Shown: in pieces, positions 1 through 7,222 of the stretch
Layout of the letters: every line of letters starts with the position of its first letter
How positions within the stretch are numbered: the stretch's first letter is position 1
Source: Nocardia transvalensis NBRC 15921
GTDB lineage: Bacteria > Actinomycetota > Actinomycetes > Mycobacteriales > Mycobacteriaceae
Direction: 5' to 3'
DNA: 64,000 nucleotides
NCBI RefSeq assembly: GCF_000308875.1
Contig: NZ_BAGL01000035.1
Span: forward strand, 22,391 to 86,390
Made by a program: the position numbers and the translations under genes
Notes under the pieces: model-generated
Databases searched by the model: none
Seen by the model: the letters and a program-made list of their open reading frames with translations, nothing else
Told to the model about the DNA's origin: nothing

Positions 1-645
1 GCCGCCGTCGTCGCCGGTGCGCGCGATGCGCCGGTTCTCCGCGCGCAGCCCCGACCAGAAGCGCAGCAGCCGCCACGGTGTGGACAGGACGCCTCGGATC
101 GCGGTCGTGGCGACCGGCGGCCGCGGTGTGGCGGGACCGAGCCCGTCGATGCGCAACGGCTGTGCGGCCGGTCCGAACAGTGTCTCCGACAGTGCCGTCA
201 TGGCCGGTCCGGCCATGAGCGCGTGGCTGACGTGGATCATCACCACGACGACCGGATGCGACTCGGAATCCGAGACATCCGCGAAGACGTGCAGTTGCCA
301 GGCGTTGATCCGGGCGTCCAGTGGATGCGCCAGAATGTCGCCCATCCGCTCGAGCAAGCCGGCCCAGTCCAGATGTTCGGCGTGGACGGTGAGGTGGCTG
401 TCGAGCGGGCTGTCGTCGACGACCCAGAACGGATGACCGAATCCGCCCGGCACATCACGGACGCGGCGGCGTAGCGGTTGCAGCGCCTCCGCCCGTTCCT
501 CCAGGTAGGCGACGAGATCGGCGGCCGTCGGAGGGGTACCTGCCGCGCCGTCGAACACCCACCACATCGTCCAGTCGGTGCTGCGCCCGGAGCGGGCCAG
601 GTAATAGAAGCACGCGTCGTTGGCCGCGAGCTGTGAATCGTGCAT
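1..645 (-). CDS. Wax ester synthase/diacylglycerol acyltransferase-like protein, N-terminal 215 residues (runs off the window)
   Basis: The reading frame is open from an ATG at 645 to the window edge, so only the N-terminal part is seen. The start (MHDSQLAANDACFYYLAR), the 'LRRRVRDVPGGFGHPFWVVDD' region and 'HPLDARINAWQLHVF' follow the N-terminal layout of the WS/DGAT acyltransferases that make wax esters or triacylglycerol from acyl-CoA in actinobacteria. The catalytic HHxxxDG motif appears at 208-228 as SHALMAG, so the first His and the Asp are replaced. The protein may therefore be a non-acylating member of the fold or a divergent acyltransferase. It is transcribed away from the tandem repeat at 706-825. 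Family assignment is fairly secure; activity is doubtful. Confidence 0.7.
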   Translation of the reverse strand, partial: MHDSQLAANDACFYYLARSGRSTDWTMWWVFDGAAGTPPTAADLVAYLEERAEALQPLRRRVRDVPGGFGHPFWVVDDSPLDSHLTVHAEHLDWAGLLERMGDILAHPLDARINAWQLHVFADVSDSESHPVVVVMIHVSHALMAGPAMTALSETLFGPAAQPLRIDGLGPATPRPPVATTAIRGVLSTPWRLLRFWSGLRAENRRIARTGDDGG

Positions 646-705
646 GCCACCGCTCTCGTCGATCTCGGGTTTGCTGCACTCTATAACGCTGCCGAGTGCC
701 TCGTC

Positions 706-825
706 GGGGCGCTCGTAGTGGACCCTCCGGATGCCCCATCGGGGCGCTCGTAGTGGACCCTCCGGATGCCCCGCCGGGCGCTCGTAGTGGACCCTCCGGA
801 TGCCCCGCCGGGGCGCTCGTAGTGG
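706..825. repeat. Tandem repeat, about 3.4 copies of a 35-bp unit
   Basis: Copies start at 706, 741 and 776, and a partial copy at 810; the third is 1 bp shorter. Each begins GGGGCGCTCGTAGTGG and contains CCTCCGGATGCCCC. The last partial copy ends 13 bp before the ATG at 839, so the array fills the divergent promoter region of the two flanking genes. Each unit carries GGGGC...GCCCC arms able to pair. Confidence 0.85.
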
Positions 826-838
826 TAGTTATGGGGGC

Positions 839-1606
839 ATGAGCACGGTTCTGGTGACCGGAGGCAGTGGCGTACTCGGCAAGCACATCGTGGAGCGGCT
901 GCGGGTGCGCGGACACGACGTGCGGGTGCTGTCGCGGCGGGAGGGCGTGGGGACGCACGTCGGGGATCTCGCGACGGGGGAGGGGGTGCGCGCGGCCGTG
1001 GAGGGCGCCGAACTGGTCGTGCACGCCGCCTCCGACACCCGGCGGCTCGGCAAGCCGGATCCCGAACAGACGCGCAATCTCGTCGCGGTGGCCGGCGGGG
1101 TGCGGCATCTGCTGTACGTGTCGATCGTGGGGATCGATCGCATCCCGTTCCCGACCTACCGCAACAAACTCGCCTGCGAGGAGATCGTCACCGAAAGTGC
1201 TGTGCCGCACACCATCCTGCGCGCCACCCAGTTCCACGACCTGCTCGGCGCGCTGCTCGGCGGCGTCGAACGCCTGCCCCTGGCCCCGCTGCCCCTGGAC
1301 TTCCGCTTCCAGCCGCTGGCGACCGGGGAGGCGGCCGTCCGGATCGCGGATCTGGTCGAAGGCGAATCTCTCGGCCGCGCCCCGGATTTCGGCGGCCCGG
1401 AGGTCCTGACGCTGGCCGAGATGGCCGAGGTGTGGCGGGCCCGGCGCGGGGGACCGAAGCGCACCGTCCGAATCCCGTTGCCGGGCAAGGTCGCTCACGG
1501 GTACCGGTCGGGGTACAACACCTGCCCGGACCATGCCGAGGGGAAACAGACGTGGGCGGAGTATGTCGCGGGCGACCCAGGAGCCGCCTACCGCCTGCGC
1601 GGCTGA
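839..1606 (+). CDS. NmrA-type NAD(P)-binding atypical short-chain reductase
   Basis: The 255-residue protein opens with the Rossmann glycine motif TGGSGVLG (residues 6-13) and continues with 'VVHAASDT', typical of atypical/extended SDRs of the NmrA group, which bind NAD(P)H. The classical YxxxK pair is weak: 'FPTYRNKLACE' occupies that place. This fits a redox-sensor or an uncharacterised reductase. The start at 839 is chosen because the glycine motif follows immediately; an upstream in-frame start would lie inside the tandem repeat. The ribosome-binding site is only a run of G. The gene is single and converges on the DUF397/XRE pair across a long hairpin. The substrate is unknown. Confidence 0.85.
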   Translation: MSTVLVTGGSGVLGKHIVERLRVRGHDVRVLSRREGVGTHVGDLATGEGVRAAVEGAELVVHAASDTRRLGKPDPEQTRNLVAVAGGVRHLLYVSIVGIDRIPFPTYRNKLACEEIVTESAVPHTILRATQFHDLLGALLGGVERLPLAPLPLDFRFQPLATGEAAVRIADLVEGESLGRAPDFGGPEVLTLAEMAEVWRARRGGPKRTVRIPLPGKVAHGYRSGYNTCPDHAEGKQTWAEYVAGDPGAAYRLRG

Positions 1607-1636
1607 GCCGCCGCCTACCAGGCTGAGCACACTGGT

Positions 1637-1695
1637 GCGGGCGGCGAACGGCTTCGTGCCGAATCGTGTTCGGTACGAAGCCGTTCGGTGCCCGC
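1637..1695. terminator. Long hairpin between convergent genes
   Basis: The arms 1646-1663 and 1669-1686 pair over 18 bp with one G-U wobble and a 5-nt loop. After a small internal bulge, GCGGGC (1637-1642) pairs with GCCCGC (1690-1695). It lies between the NmrA-type gene and the convergent DUF397 gene, so it probably acts as a bidirectional terminator. There is no T tract, as is common in actinobacteria. Confidence 0.75.
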
Positions 1696-1717
1696 GTTGC
1701 CGGGTTGTGCGCTGGAA

Positions 1718-1930
1718 CTACTCGCCGGGCGCGGTGAAGGTGCCGCCCCGCACTCCCGCCGCGAAGGCATCCCACTCACCCGGGGTGAAGATCAGTGCCG
1801 GGCCGGACGGGTTCTTGGAATCCCGGACACCGACCAGGCCCTGATCGAGGAACGCGACTTCGACACAGTCCTTGGTTCCGCCGCTGCGGCTGCTCTTGAA
1901 CCATCGGGCCCCGGATAGATCAACGTTCAC
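1718..1930 (-). CDS. DUF397 domain protein
   Basis: This 70-residue protein matches the DUF397 signature along its whole length: 'WFKSSRSG', 'CVEVAFLD', 'VRDSKNPSGP' and 'FTPGEWDAFAAGV'. DUF397 proteins are small actinobacterial partners of XRE regulators; some pairs are described as controlling development or antibiotic production, and the partners have been likened to toxin-antitoxin units. It starts at a GTG (1930) with GGGAG about 8 nt upstream. Its first codons overlap the end of the XRE gene by 11 bp, so the two are translationally coupled. Its target is not visible from sequence. Confidence 0.92.
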   Translation of the reverse strand: MNVDLSGARWFKSSRSGGTKDCVEVAFLDQGLVGVRDSKNPSGPALIFTPGEWDAFAAGVRGGTFTAPGE

Positions 1931-2801
1931 GCTGGTACTCCCTTGCCACCTTGCGCAACAGCGTCCTGCTGCAGACCTCGTCCAACGCTACCCGCTGGAT
2001 GCGTTCGTACCCCTCCGAATACCGCCGCACGACGCCCATCTTCTCCGAGTACATATCCCCGGTGTAGTTCTCGGCGTACACGATCGTGGGCTCGATCGGT
2101 TCTCCGCGGCTGTCCTCGGGGAATTCCAAGATCACGAAGGTTCCGATCAGTTCGCCCGTCGGCATGCCCGAAGCGAACGGCAGGATCCGGACGCTGACAT
2201 TGGGCCGTGTTCCGATGTCGGCCAAATGCTTCAGCTGTGCTGTCATGATCGAACCGCTACCGATCACGCGGTGTAGCACCGTCTCGCCGAGTATCACCGT
2301 AAGCTGCGTCGGCTTGATCCTGCGCGTGATCAGGTGCTGCCGTCGCATCTTCATCTCTATACGCCGTTCGCACTCTTCGTCTGTGTCACCCGGGCTTGCG
2401 AGCCGAGCCAGAACCCGTGCGTAACTTGCCGTTTGAAGCAGTCCCGGAACAAGATCCGGCTGATAGGTCGTCAACCTCTCGGCCGCCGACTCCAACCCCA
2501 TGAACACACTGAAGTTCGCCGGTATGAGATCACCGAACTCGTGCCACCACGATTTCTCCGCCGCCTGCTTGGCCAGGCCGCGCAGCGCCTCCGCATGGTC
2601 CGGATCGATCCGATAGATATCGATCATCGCGTCCAGGTCGCGATCCCGGATCTTCTGATTCTGTCCCTTCTCGTATCGCTGTAGCGTGCTCTTGCTCCAA
2701 TCCAGGAGCCGGGAAGCACTGTCCAGCGTCAGTCCGATCGCCTCGCGCGCTTCGCGAAGCATCCGTCCGAGCTGACGGCGTGTAATGCTGCTGTCCCCCA
2801 T
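1920..2801 (-). CDS. XRE-family regulator with DUF5753-type C-terminal domain
   Basis: A 293-residue protein. Residues 6-65 form a helix-turn-helix ('QLGRMLREAREAIGLTLDSA', 'WSKSTLQRYEKGQ'). The rest is the DUF5753-like effector region ('YQPDLVPGLLQTASYARVL', 'TVILGETVLHRVIG', 'VSVRILPFASG'). Such proteins are encoded upstream of DUF397 partners throughout Actinomycetes, as here. The ATG at 2801 has GAAGGGA about 8 nt upstream. The gene is alone with its partner and has a 0.4-kb upstream region. It probably regulates its own promoter, but no target can be named. Confidence 0.93.
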   Translation of the reverse strand: MGDSSITRRQLGRMLREAREAIGLTLDSASRLLDWSKSTLQRYEKGQNQKIRDRDLDAMIDIYRIDPDHAEALRGLAKQAAEKSWWHEFGDLIPANFSVFMGLESAAERLTTYQPDLVPGLLQTASYARVLARLASPGDTDEECERRIEMKMRRQHLITRRIKPTQLTVILGETVLHRVIGSGSIMTAQLKHLADIGTRPNVSVRILPFASGMPTGELIGTFVILEFPEDSRGEPIEPTIVYAENYTGDMYSEKMGVVRRYSEGYERIQRVALDEVCSRTLLRKVAREYQRER

Positions 2802-3228
2802 GGATTCGTCCCTTCGGATTGTCGAGCGTTCCGGATTCGGGAAGACTTCGGCTCGAATTTCAGCACTCGTGCTGGGCTTTTCACCGGATCTGAACGGTTT
2901 CCCGTTTCGTCTTCCCCGATCGCTGCTGATTGGTGTGTTCTATTCCCACCACGCACGAGTCACGCCCTCGGCACATATTCCCCCGCCCAACGACGGAAAT
3001 CTGCCGGGACGACCCGCCCCCAAACGCCACCATCGACCGAAGGCTCGGAACGATGCTCAATGTACAAGTAGTACAGACGAATTCGTCGGGACCAGACTAC
3101 ATGTTCGACAGGTTTTCGACAGCGAACGACTCGACATACAGCGACCCATTGCGAGACACGGAGGGCCGCCAAAATTAAAGCAAGCGTCCATATCGCCCGC
3201 AAAGGCGGTAGCGCCCACCGCGCGAGCG
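2802..3228. other. Intergenic region upstream of the XRE gene; no gene seen
   Basis: Open frames here lack ribosome-binding sites and recognisable domains, and the base composition is less G/C-biased than the neighbours. It must hold the promoter of the XRE/DUF397 pair. The only ordered element I noted is the inverted repeat TGTAC-AAGTA-GTACA at 3061-3075, a possible operator. Confidence 0.5.
3061..3075. promoter_or_regulatory. Short inverted repeat TGTAC-N5-GTACA
   Basis: A perfect 5-bp-arm repeat 260 bp upstream of the XRE gene. It could be an operator, but the distance is large and the arms are short. Confidence 0.3.
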
Positions 3229-3471
3229 TCATTGCAGCACAGAAATACTCGACAAGGGAGAGACGATGACCGGGCTACTGGAGGAATTGCGCCGCATCGG
3301 GTGGTGCGAGCACGCGGCCCTCGGCGTCGCGGTGGCGACACTCTTCGTACGGAACCACCAGGAGACGATGTCGGGTGCGTAGAAGGATATGAGGCGATCG
3401 ATGTCCTTGGACCGCTGTGCGTCGGTACGGCTCTCCAGGAACTCCCTGATCCGCGTCTCGTTCGGCGTCAT
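3229..3471 (-). pseudogene. Truncated SnoaL/NTF2-like protein
   Basis: It starts at ATG 3471 with a good GGAGAA ribosome-binding site. The first 38 residues or so ('MTPNETRIREFLESRTDAQR', 'DIDRLISFYAPDIVS') match the N-terminus of SnoaL-like or ketosteroid-isomerase-like NTF2-fold proteins, usually 120-150 residues long. After 'PDIVS' similarity ends and the frame runs through unrelated sequence to a stop, giving 80 residues. The end of the gene therefore seems lost by deletion. It is the last gene of the SDR-tautomerase-SnoaL run on this strand. A short non-homologous product could still be made, but a folded NTF2 domain is unlikely. Confidence 0.6.
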
Positions 3472-3540
3472 GGCTTCTCCGTGAGTCGTACACCTGGAAC
3501 AAGCCGTCGCTGGGAGTCCTGGAGACAATTCGTCCGGGCG

Positions 3541-3777
3541 TTATCCGTGGTCGTCCGGCGAACCGGATGCGTCGTCGTCCCGCAACTCCGCAAGGGTCAG
3601 TACGTGGTCGCCGATTCCCCAGCCGCCGTCGGTGACCTCCTCGACCAGCACCATCGTTCCGCCGCGGGCGCGCTCGCCGTAGATTTCCACGTACAGTTCG
3701 GTGGTGCGATGGATGATCGTCGCCTTCTGTTCCGGGCTGAGGGTGCCGGAGGGGACTTTGAAATTCGCGAACGGCAT
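3541..3777 (-). CDS. 4-oxalocrotonate tautomerase-family protein
   Basis: A 78-residue protein beginning MPFANFKVPSG, so Pro2 becomes the N-terminal catalytic proline after Met removal, as in the tautomerase superfamily. 'LSPEQKATIIHRTTELYVEI' and 'VLVEEVTDGGWGIGDH' fit the family's beta-alpha-beta unit. It starts 3 nt after the stop of the upstream SDR and so is co-transcribed with it. The two enzymes may act on the same small keto/enol compound. The substrate is unknown. Confidence 0.88.
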   Translation of the reverse strand: MPFANFKVPSGTLSPEQKATIIHRTTELYVEIYGERARGGTMVLVEEVTDGGWGIGDHVLTLAELRDDDASGSPDDHG

Positions 3778-3780
3778 CTG

Positions 3781-4530
3781 TCAGACCATCCCGCCGTTGG
3801 CGCGCAGCACTTGCCCGTTGACCCAGTGGCCGGGCGGGCCGGCGAGGAAAGCGACGACCTCCGCGATTTCGGCCGGCGTGCCGAGCCGTTCGAGTGGCGA
3901 CTGCGCGGCCAGCCGGGCGATCAGTTCCTCGTCCTTGCCGTCCAAGAACATGTCGGTGGCGGTCGGCCCGGGGGCGACGGCATTGACGGTCACATCCCGT
4001 CCGCGCAGTTCGCGGGCCAGGATCAGCGGCAGTGCCTCGACTGCGCCTTTGCTCGCCGCGTAGGCCCCGTAGGTCGGAAACGCGGTGCCGAGGACCGAGG
4101 TGGAGAACAGAATCAATGCGCCACCGGCCCGCAGCCGCCGCGCCGCCTGCTGCGCCACCACGAACGTGCCGCGGATATTGGTGCGATGCAATTCGTCGAG
4201 GTCCGTCAGATCGAGGTCGGCGACGGTCGACAGTGACATCCTGCCTGCCGAGTTGATCACCGCGTCGACGCCGCCGAAACGGGCCTCCGCCTCGTCGAAC
4301 AGCCGGGCAACGGCCTCCTCGTCGGCGACGTCGGCCTGCGCGGCCAGCGCCTGGCCACCTGCGGCCTCGATACTCTCGACGGCTTGTTCGGCCAGGTCTT
4401 TGCGGCCTGTGTAACCGACCACTACCGCGTACCCGTCGGCGGCGAGACGGTCCACGACCGCCCTCCCGATCCCGCGCGATCCTCCGGTGACGACCGCGAC
4501 CCGCGGCGCGGCGGTGCCTGCAGTATTCAT
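3781..4530 (-). CDS. Short-chain dehydrogenase/reductase
   Basis: A 249-residue classical SDR: cofactor motif TGGSRGIG near residue 13, 'NSAG', 'LFSTSVLG', catalytic YAASK and 'NAVAPGPTATDMF'. It should reduce or oxidise a carbonyl/hydroxyl with NAD(P)(H). The start at ATG 4530 has GGGAG at good spacing. Upstream in-frame codons (4552-4602) encode residues that look like the C-terminus of a second SDR and are not counted. The gene is divergent from an MmyB-type regulator across a palindromic operator (4597-4617), a pairing in which the regulator usually controls the SDR. Confidence 0.93.
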   Translation of the reverse strand: MNTAGTAAPRVAVVTGGSRGIGRAVVDRLAADGYAVVVGYTGRKDLAEQAVESIEAAGGQALAAQADVADEEAVARLFDEAEARFGGVDAVINSAGRMSLSTVADLDLTDLDELHRTNIRGTFVVAQQAARRLRAGGALILFSTSVLGTAFPTYGAYAASKGAVEALPLILARELRGRDVTVNAVAPGPTATDMFLDGKDEELIARLAAQSPLERLGTPAEIAEVVAFLAGPPGHWVNGQVLRANGGMV

Positions 4531-4596
4531 GTGGTGCTCCCTTCTCGATGTCACCACACTCGGCCCGCCGTCGATGGTTAGCCAGTGGCCGTTCAC

Positions 4597-4617
4597 CCAG
4601 GGGACGCCACCCCCTGG
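4597..4617. promoter_or_regulatory. Palindromic operator CCAGGGG-N7-CCCCTGG
   Basis: A perfect 7-bp inverted repeat in the 119-bp divergent promoter region between the SDR and the MmyB-type regulator. Position and symmetry make it the likely binding site of that regulator. Confidence 0.7.
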
Positions 4618-4649
4618 CTAGGGCACGGTGCGACGCGGAGACTGGAACG

Positions 4650-5513
4650 GTGGATCTCGTCGAACTCGGAGCCTTCCTGAAATCGCGGCGCGACCGGATC
4701 CGGCCGCAAGAGGTCGGACTGCCCTCCGGCCCGCGCCGGCGCGTGCCCGGACTGCGCCGCGACGAAGTGGCAACCCTGGCAGGGGCGTCGGTCGACTACT
4801 ACATCGAGTTGGAGCGCGGCCGCGGCGCGCAGCCCTCCGAGCAGATGGTCGCCGCGCTCGCCCGTGCGCTACGGCTTCCGATCGACGAGCGAAACCACCT
4901 CTATCACTTGGCCGGACGTCCTGTACCGCCGCCCGGCAGCGGTGCCGCGCACGTCCATCCGGGGATGCTGGACCTGCTCGACCGGGTCACCGGAACCCCG
5001 GCACGCGTGATCACGGACCTGCACGTCGTGCTGGTGCAGAACGCCCTCGCCGCCGCGCTTCTGGGCCCTATGCCGGAAACCACCGGAGTGCGGGCGAGTT
5101 TCGTGTACCGGTGGTTCACCGACCCGGCCTCCCGCGCGATCTATCCGCCGCAGGACCACGCGCGACATGCTCAGAACTTCGTCGCCGACCTGCGCGCGGC
5201 CGCGGCCCGGCGAGGCGGTCACGACACCGAGGTCGACGCCATGGTCACCGACCTGCTGCGGCGCAGCCCGGAATTCGCCGAACTCTGGGAACGGCGCGAC
5301 GTGAAGGTACGTCGTCTCGACACCAAACGCATCGTCCACCCCGCCCTCGGTGTTCTGGATGTCAACTGCCTCAACCTGCTCAGCGAGGACGGCCGCCAAC
5401 GCCTGCTGTGGTTCACGCCTGTCCCCGGCACCGAGACCGTCGAGAAACTCGAATTGCTCTCCGTCCTCGGCACCCAGGATCTGACCACCGGCTCACACCT
5501 GCCGGACCGCTGA
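4650..5513 (+). CDS. MmyB-like helix-turn-helix regulator
   Basis: A 287-residue protein. The N-terminal HTH ('LGAFLKSRRDRIRPQEVGL', 'RRVPGLRRDEVATLAGAS', 'YYIELERGR') and the C-terminal MmyB-like ligand-binding domain ('VQNALAAALLG', 'FVADLRAAAARRG', 'FAELWERRDVKVR') have the normal length and order. Members commonly repress a divergent SDR and release DNA on binding a lipid-like ligand. The start is GTG 4650, with GGAG about 12 nt upstream and the conserved LGAFLKSRR just inside. Its target is probably the SDR/tautomerase cluster to the left. Confidence 0.93.
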   Translation: MDLVELGAFLKSRRDRIRPQEVGLPSGPRRRVPGLRRDEVATLAGASVDYYIELERGRGAQPSEQMVAALARALRLPIDERNHLYHLAGRPVPPPGSGAAHVHPGMLDLLDRVTGTPARVITDLHVVLVQNALAAALLGPMPETTGVRASFVYRWFTDPASRAIYPPQDHARHAQNFVADLRAAAARRGGHDTEVDAMVTDLLRRSPEFAELWERRDVKVRRLDTKRIVHPALGVLDVNCLNLLSEDGRQRLLWFTPVPGTETVEKLELLSVLGTQDLTTGSHLPDR

Positions 5514-5620
5514 CACGCTCACGACCCCGGGCGATACGAGGCCGGGAACGACGAGAACTGTTGTGCGCGTGTGGTTCACGCCTGGCGGTGGACCTGGCTG
5601 AACCGGTGTGCACGACCTGG

Positions 5621-5887
5621 TCAGCAGCGGGTGGCGCTCATGGCCGCCCGGGCGCGGCGCGAGTAGGGATCGCGAGCCCGGGGGTGACGGGGGTCGGGGG
5701 AGCGCGGCGTAGCCAGGTCGGTGGGCATGGCGGGTGGCATGATCGTGTCCCACCAGGGGCGCGGGCGGCGGGACCGGTGCACCACCTGTATGCCGACGGG
5801 ATCGGTTGCGGCCGTGGTTATCCGGTGCGTGGCCGCGCCGGGGACAGCGTGGTCGGGGGCGTTGCGGGGCGGGCGGGTCGATGTCAT
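5621..5887 (-). CDS. Possible small Pro/Arg-rich protein
   Basis: An 88-residue frame downstream of the cold-shock-like gene on the same strand. Third codon positions are almost all G or C, as in real genes here. The sequence ('HRSRRPRPWWDTIMPPAMP') has no domain I recognise, and there is no clear ribosome-binding site. Other frames through this segment are long too, a normal effect of high GC. It is reported because 5514-5931 otherwise holds nothing, and because it would be the third gene of a short operon starting at 6532. Confidence 0.35.
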   Translation of the reverse strand: MTSTRPPRNAPDHAVPGAATHRITTAATDPVGIQVVHRSRRPRPWWDTIMPPAMPTDLATPRSPDPRHPRARDPYSRRARAAMSATRC

Positions 5888-5931
5888 GACGGTTGTGTGG
5901 GGGTCGTAGTGATCGTGCGGGTCGTGTTCGT

Positions 5932-6330
5932 TCAGGCGGCCTGCTGGCGGCATCGGGGCCGATATCGCCGTTTCCGGCCGGTCTGCCCACGGGCCTGGCA
6001 AGGCCGGGGTGGGGTCGAGGTGCTCGTGCGGAGGTAGGGCACCACGCGGGTGGCGTCGGGGCCGCGAGGGGTGTCGGTGGCGGTGAACACCACCGGCTGC
6101 CCGGCGACGAGGGTCCTGTACCCGGGAACCTCGATCACTCGGTGCTCGACGAACACCGCGGGCCCGATGTCGGGTGTCAGGAACCCGAAGCCCTTCTCGG
6201 CGTCGAACCAGGCGACCCGGCCGTGTTGCCAGCGCGGCAGTTCGGCGCCGTGGGTGTGCGGGTCGCATCGAGTCGTCTCCGCGTGGCGGGCGGCGGGGTC
6301 AGTCGGTGTGGTCGTAGTCGTAGTCGTCAT
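5932..6330 (-). CDS. Cold-shock-domain protein with low-complexity tails
   Basis: A 132-residue protein. A poly-Thr N-terminus is followed by a cold-shock-like beta barrel: 'HGRVAWFDAEKGFGFLTPD' holds the RNP1-like GFGF motif and 'AVFVEHRVIEVPGYRTL' the RNP2 position, then 'LVAGQPVVFTATDTPRGPDA'. A basic Arg-rich tail of about 25 residues follows. It is expected to bind single-stranded nucleic acid as an RNA chaperone. It differs from housekeeping CspA (about 67 residues) by its tails. The ATG at 6330 lies inside the end of the upstream small gene (overlap about 32 bp), so translation is probably coupled. Confidence 0.8.
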   Translation of the reverse strand: MTTTTTTTPTDPAARHAETTRCDPHTHGAELPRWQHGRVAWFDAEKGFGFLTPDIGPAVFVEHRVIEVPGYRTLVAGQPVVFTATDTPRGPDATRVVPYLRTSTSTPPRPCQARGQTGRKRRYRPRCRQQAA

Positions 6331-6532
6331 CGCAGTCCAGTGGGGTGATCCAGGCTTGGTCGATACGGTCGGTGAGTGCGGCGGGATCGATTGCGGGGCG
6401 CGCGGTTTCGGCCGGTGGCGCCAGGGTGGCCGGGTCCAGTCCGGCGTCGCGGTCGCTGTCACGGACGAGAATGCTCTGTTCGGCGCGGTCGACATCGCTG
6501 CCGGCCGGGACGAAGGTCGAGGTGCTGGTCAC
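6299..6532 (-). CDS. Small acidic protein of unknown function
   Basis: A 77-residue protein starting at GTG 6532 behind a strong GGAGGAG ribosome-binding site. It is rich in Asp and Ala and ends in an acidic DCDDDYDYDHTD tail. I do not recognise a family. The strong translation signal and overlap with the cold-shock-like gene argue that it is real and co-expressed. The acidic tail next to a basic-tailed RNA-binding partner could hint at interaction, which is conjecture. Confidence 0.6.
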   Translation of the reverse strand: MTSTSTFVPAGSDVDRAEQSILVRDSDRDAGLDPATLAPPAETARPAIDPAALTDRIDQAWITPLDCDDDYDYDHTD

Positions 6533-6585
6533 AGCTGTCTCCTCCTCGGATGGTCATCGTGGGCGTCGATGCGTCGCAAGGGGGC

Positions 6586-6622
6586 CGGGTGAGCCCGGAC
6601 GTGCGCGGACCGGGCTCACCCG
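6586..6622. terminator. 13-bp perfect hairpin
   Basis: CGGGTGAGCCCGG (6586-6598) and CCGGGCTCACCCG (6610-6622) pair perfectly around an 11-nt loop. It separates the Hsp20 operon (transcribed leftwards) from the small acidic protein gene and is probably the terminator of the Hsp20 transcript. Confidence 0.75.
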
Positions 6623-6869
6623 TCGACGGAAGGACTCTGACAGAACTTCTGCGGTGTCGTGTTCCCGCGCGGGGCGGCGGACCGGGCCCGCCCGCTGAGT
6701 GCCACTCGCGGTGGCTGTGCACGCGCCGGACCGAGGGGTGTCCCGATGCGCTGGTGCCGAGTTGCGGGCGCCGGACCCGGGTCGCCGACCACTGGTCGCG
6801 AGAACTGTTGTGTAGGAGAACGTTTCGTGTGATTTGCGTTTGTCGTCAGTGTTTCTGACAGGCATCACC
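6623..6869. other. Spacer downstream of the Hsp20 operon
   Basis: About 250 bp between the end of the 107-residue gene and the hairpin. An Arg/Ser-rich leftward frame (start 6865, 6 nt after the upstream stop) spans it and the hairpin, but has no domain and reads through the terminator, so I do not call it. Nothing else is seen. Confidence 0.4.
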
Positions 6870-7193
6870 TCACTCCCACTTGTCGTCGAGCGCATCGAGC
6901 CGGGCGGGCGTGCCCAGGACGGGCGGGCCGCGCCCCCGAGCCTGCACCGGGCCGGGCCGACGTCCGTGACGCAGTGCCGGCCGCCGGCGCCACGGCCGGT
7001 GCGGTCGTGGCCTGTGTCCGCGAGCCGGTGCGGAAATCCACCGGTCGCGGGCCTGGCACAGGATCTCGTCGACCTCGGCGAACAGCTCCGCGAGATCGGG
7101 ATCCAGCGCCAGCAGCCGGGCATCGAGCCCCGACAGGGTCTCGGCAGCCTCGCTCGAAGCGGGGCCGGTCGCGCATATCGTCGTGCACACCAT
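6870..7193 (-). CDS. Small hypothetical protein in the Hsp20 operon
   Basis: A 107-residue protein starting at ATG 7193 behind GGGAGG and 29 bp after the Hsp20 stop codon. The N-terminal half is a helical segment ('LDARLLALDPDLAELFAEVD'). The C-terminal half is Arg/Pro-rich and low in complexity. No known family is recognised. Its place directly after Hsp20 suggests a role under heat or envelope stress. Confidence in the gene is moderate because the second half looks poorly constrained. Confidence 0.55.
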   Translation of the reverse strand: MVCTTICATGPASSEAAETLSGLDARLLALDPDLAELFAEVDEILCQARDRWISAPARGHRPRPHRPWRRRPALRHGRRPGPVQARGRGPPVLGTPARLDALDDKWE

Positions 7194-7222
7194 CACAGGA
7201 CCTCCCGTGACGTGAGCTCGGG

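Noticed and set aside
455..1630. Long open antisense frame opposite the NmrA-type gene
   Set aside because: High-GC shadow; the opposite strand encodes a clear Rossmann protein and the frame crosses the tandem repeat.
3266..3380. Rightward 38-residue frame with a good ribosome-binding site opposite the SnoaL remnant
   Set aside because: Too short, no family, and antisense to the recognisable SnoaL N-terminus for part of its length.
6554..6865. Leftward 103-residue Arg/Ser-rich frame after the Hsp20 operon
   Set aside because: It runs through the strong hairpin at 6586-6622, has no domain and low-complexity composition; it may be a read-through frame.
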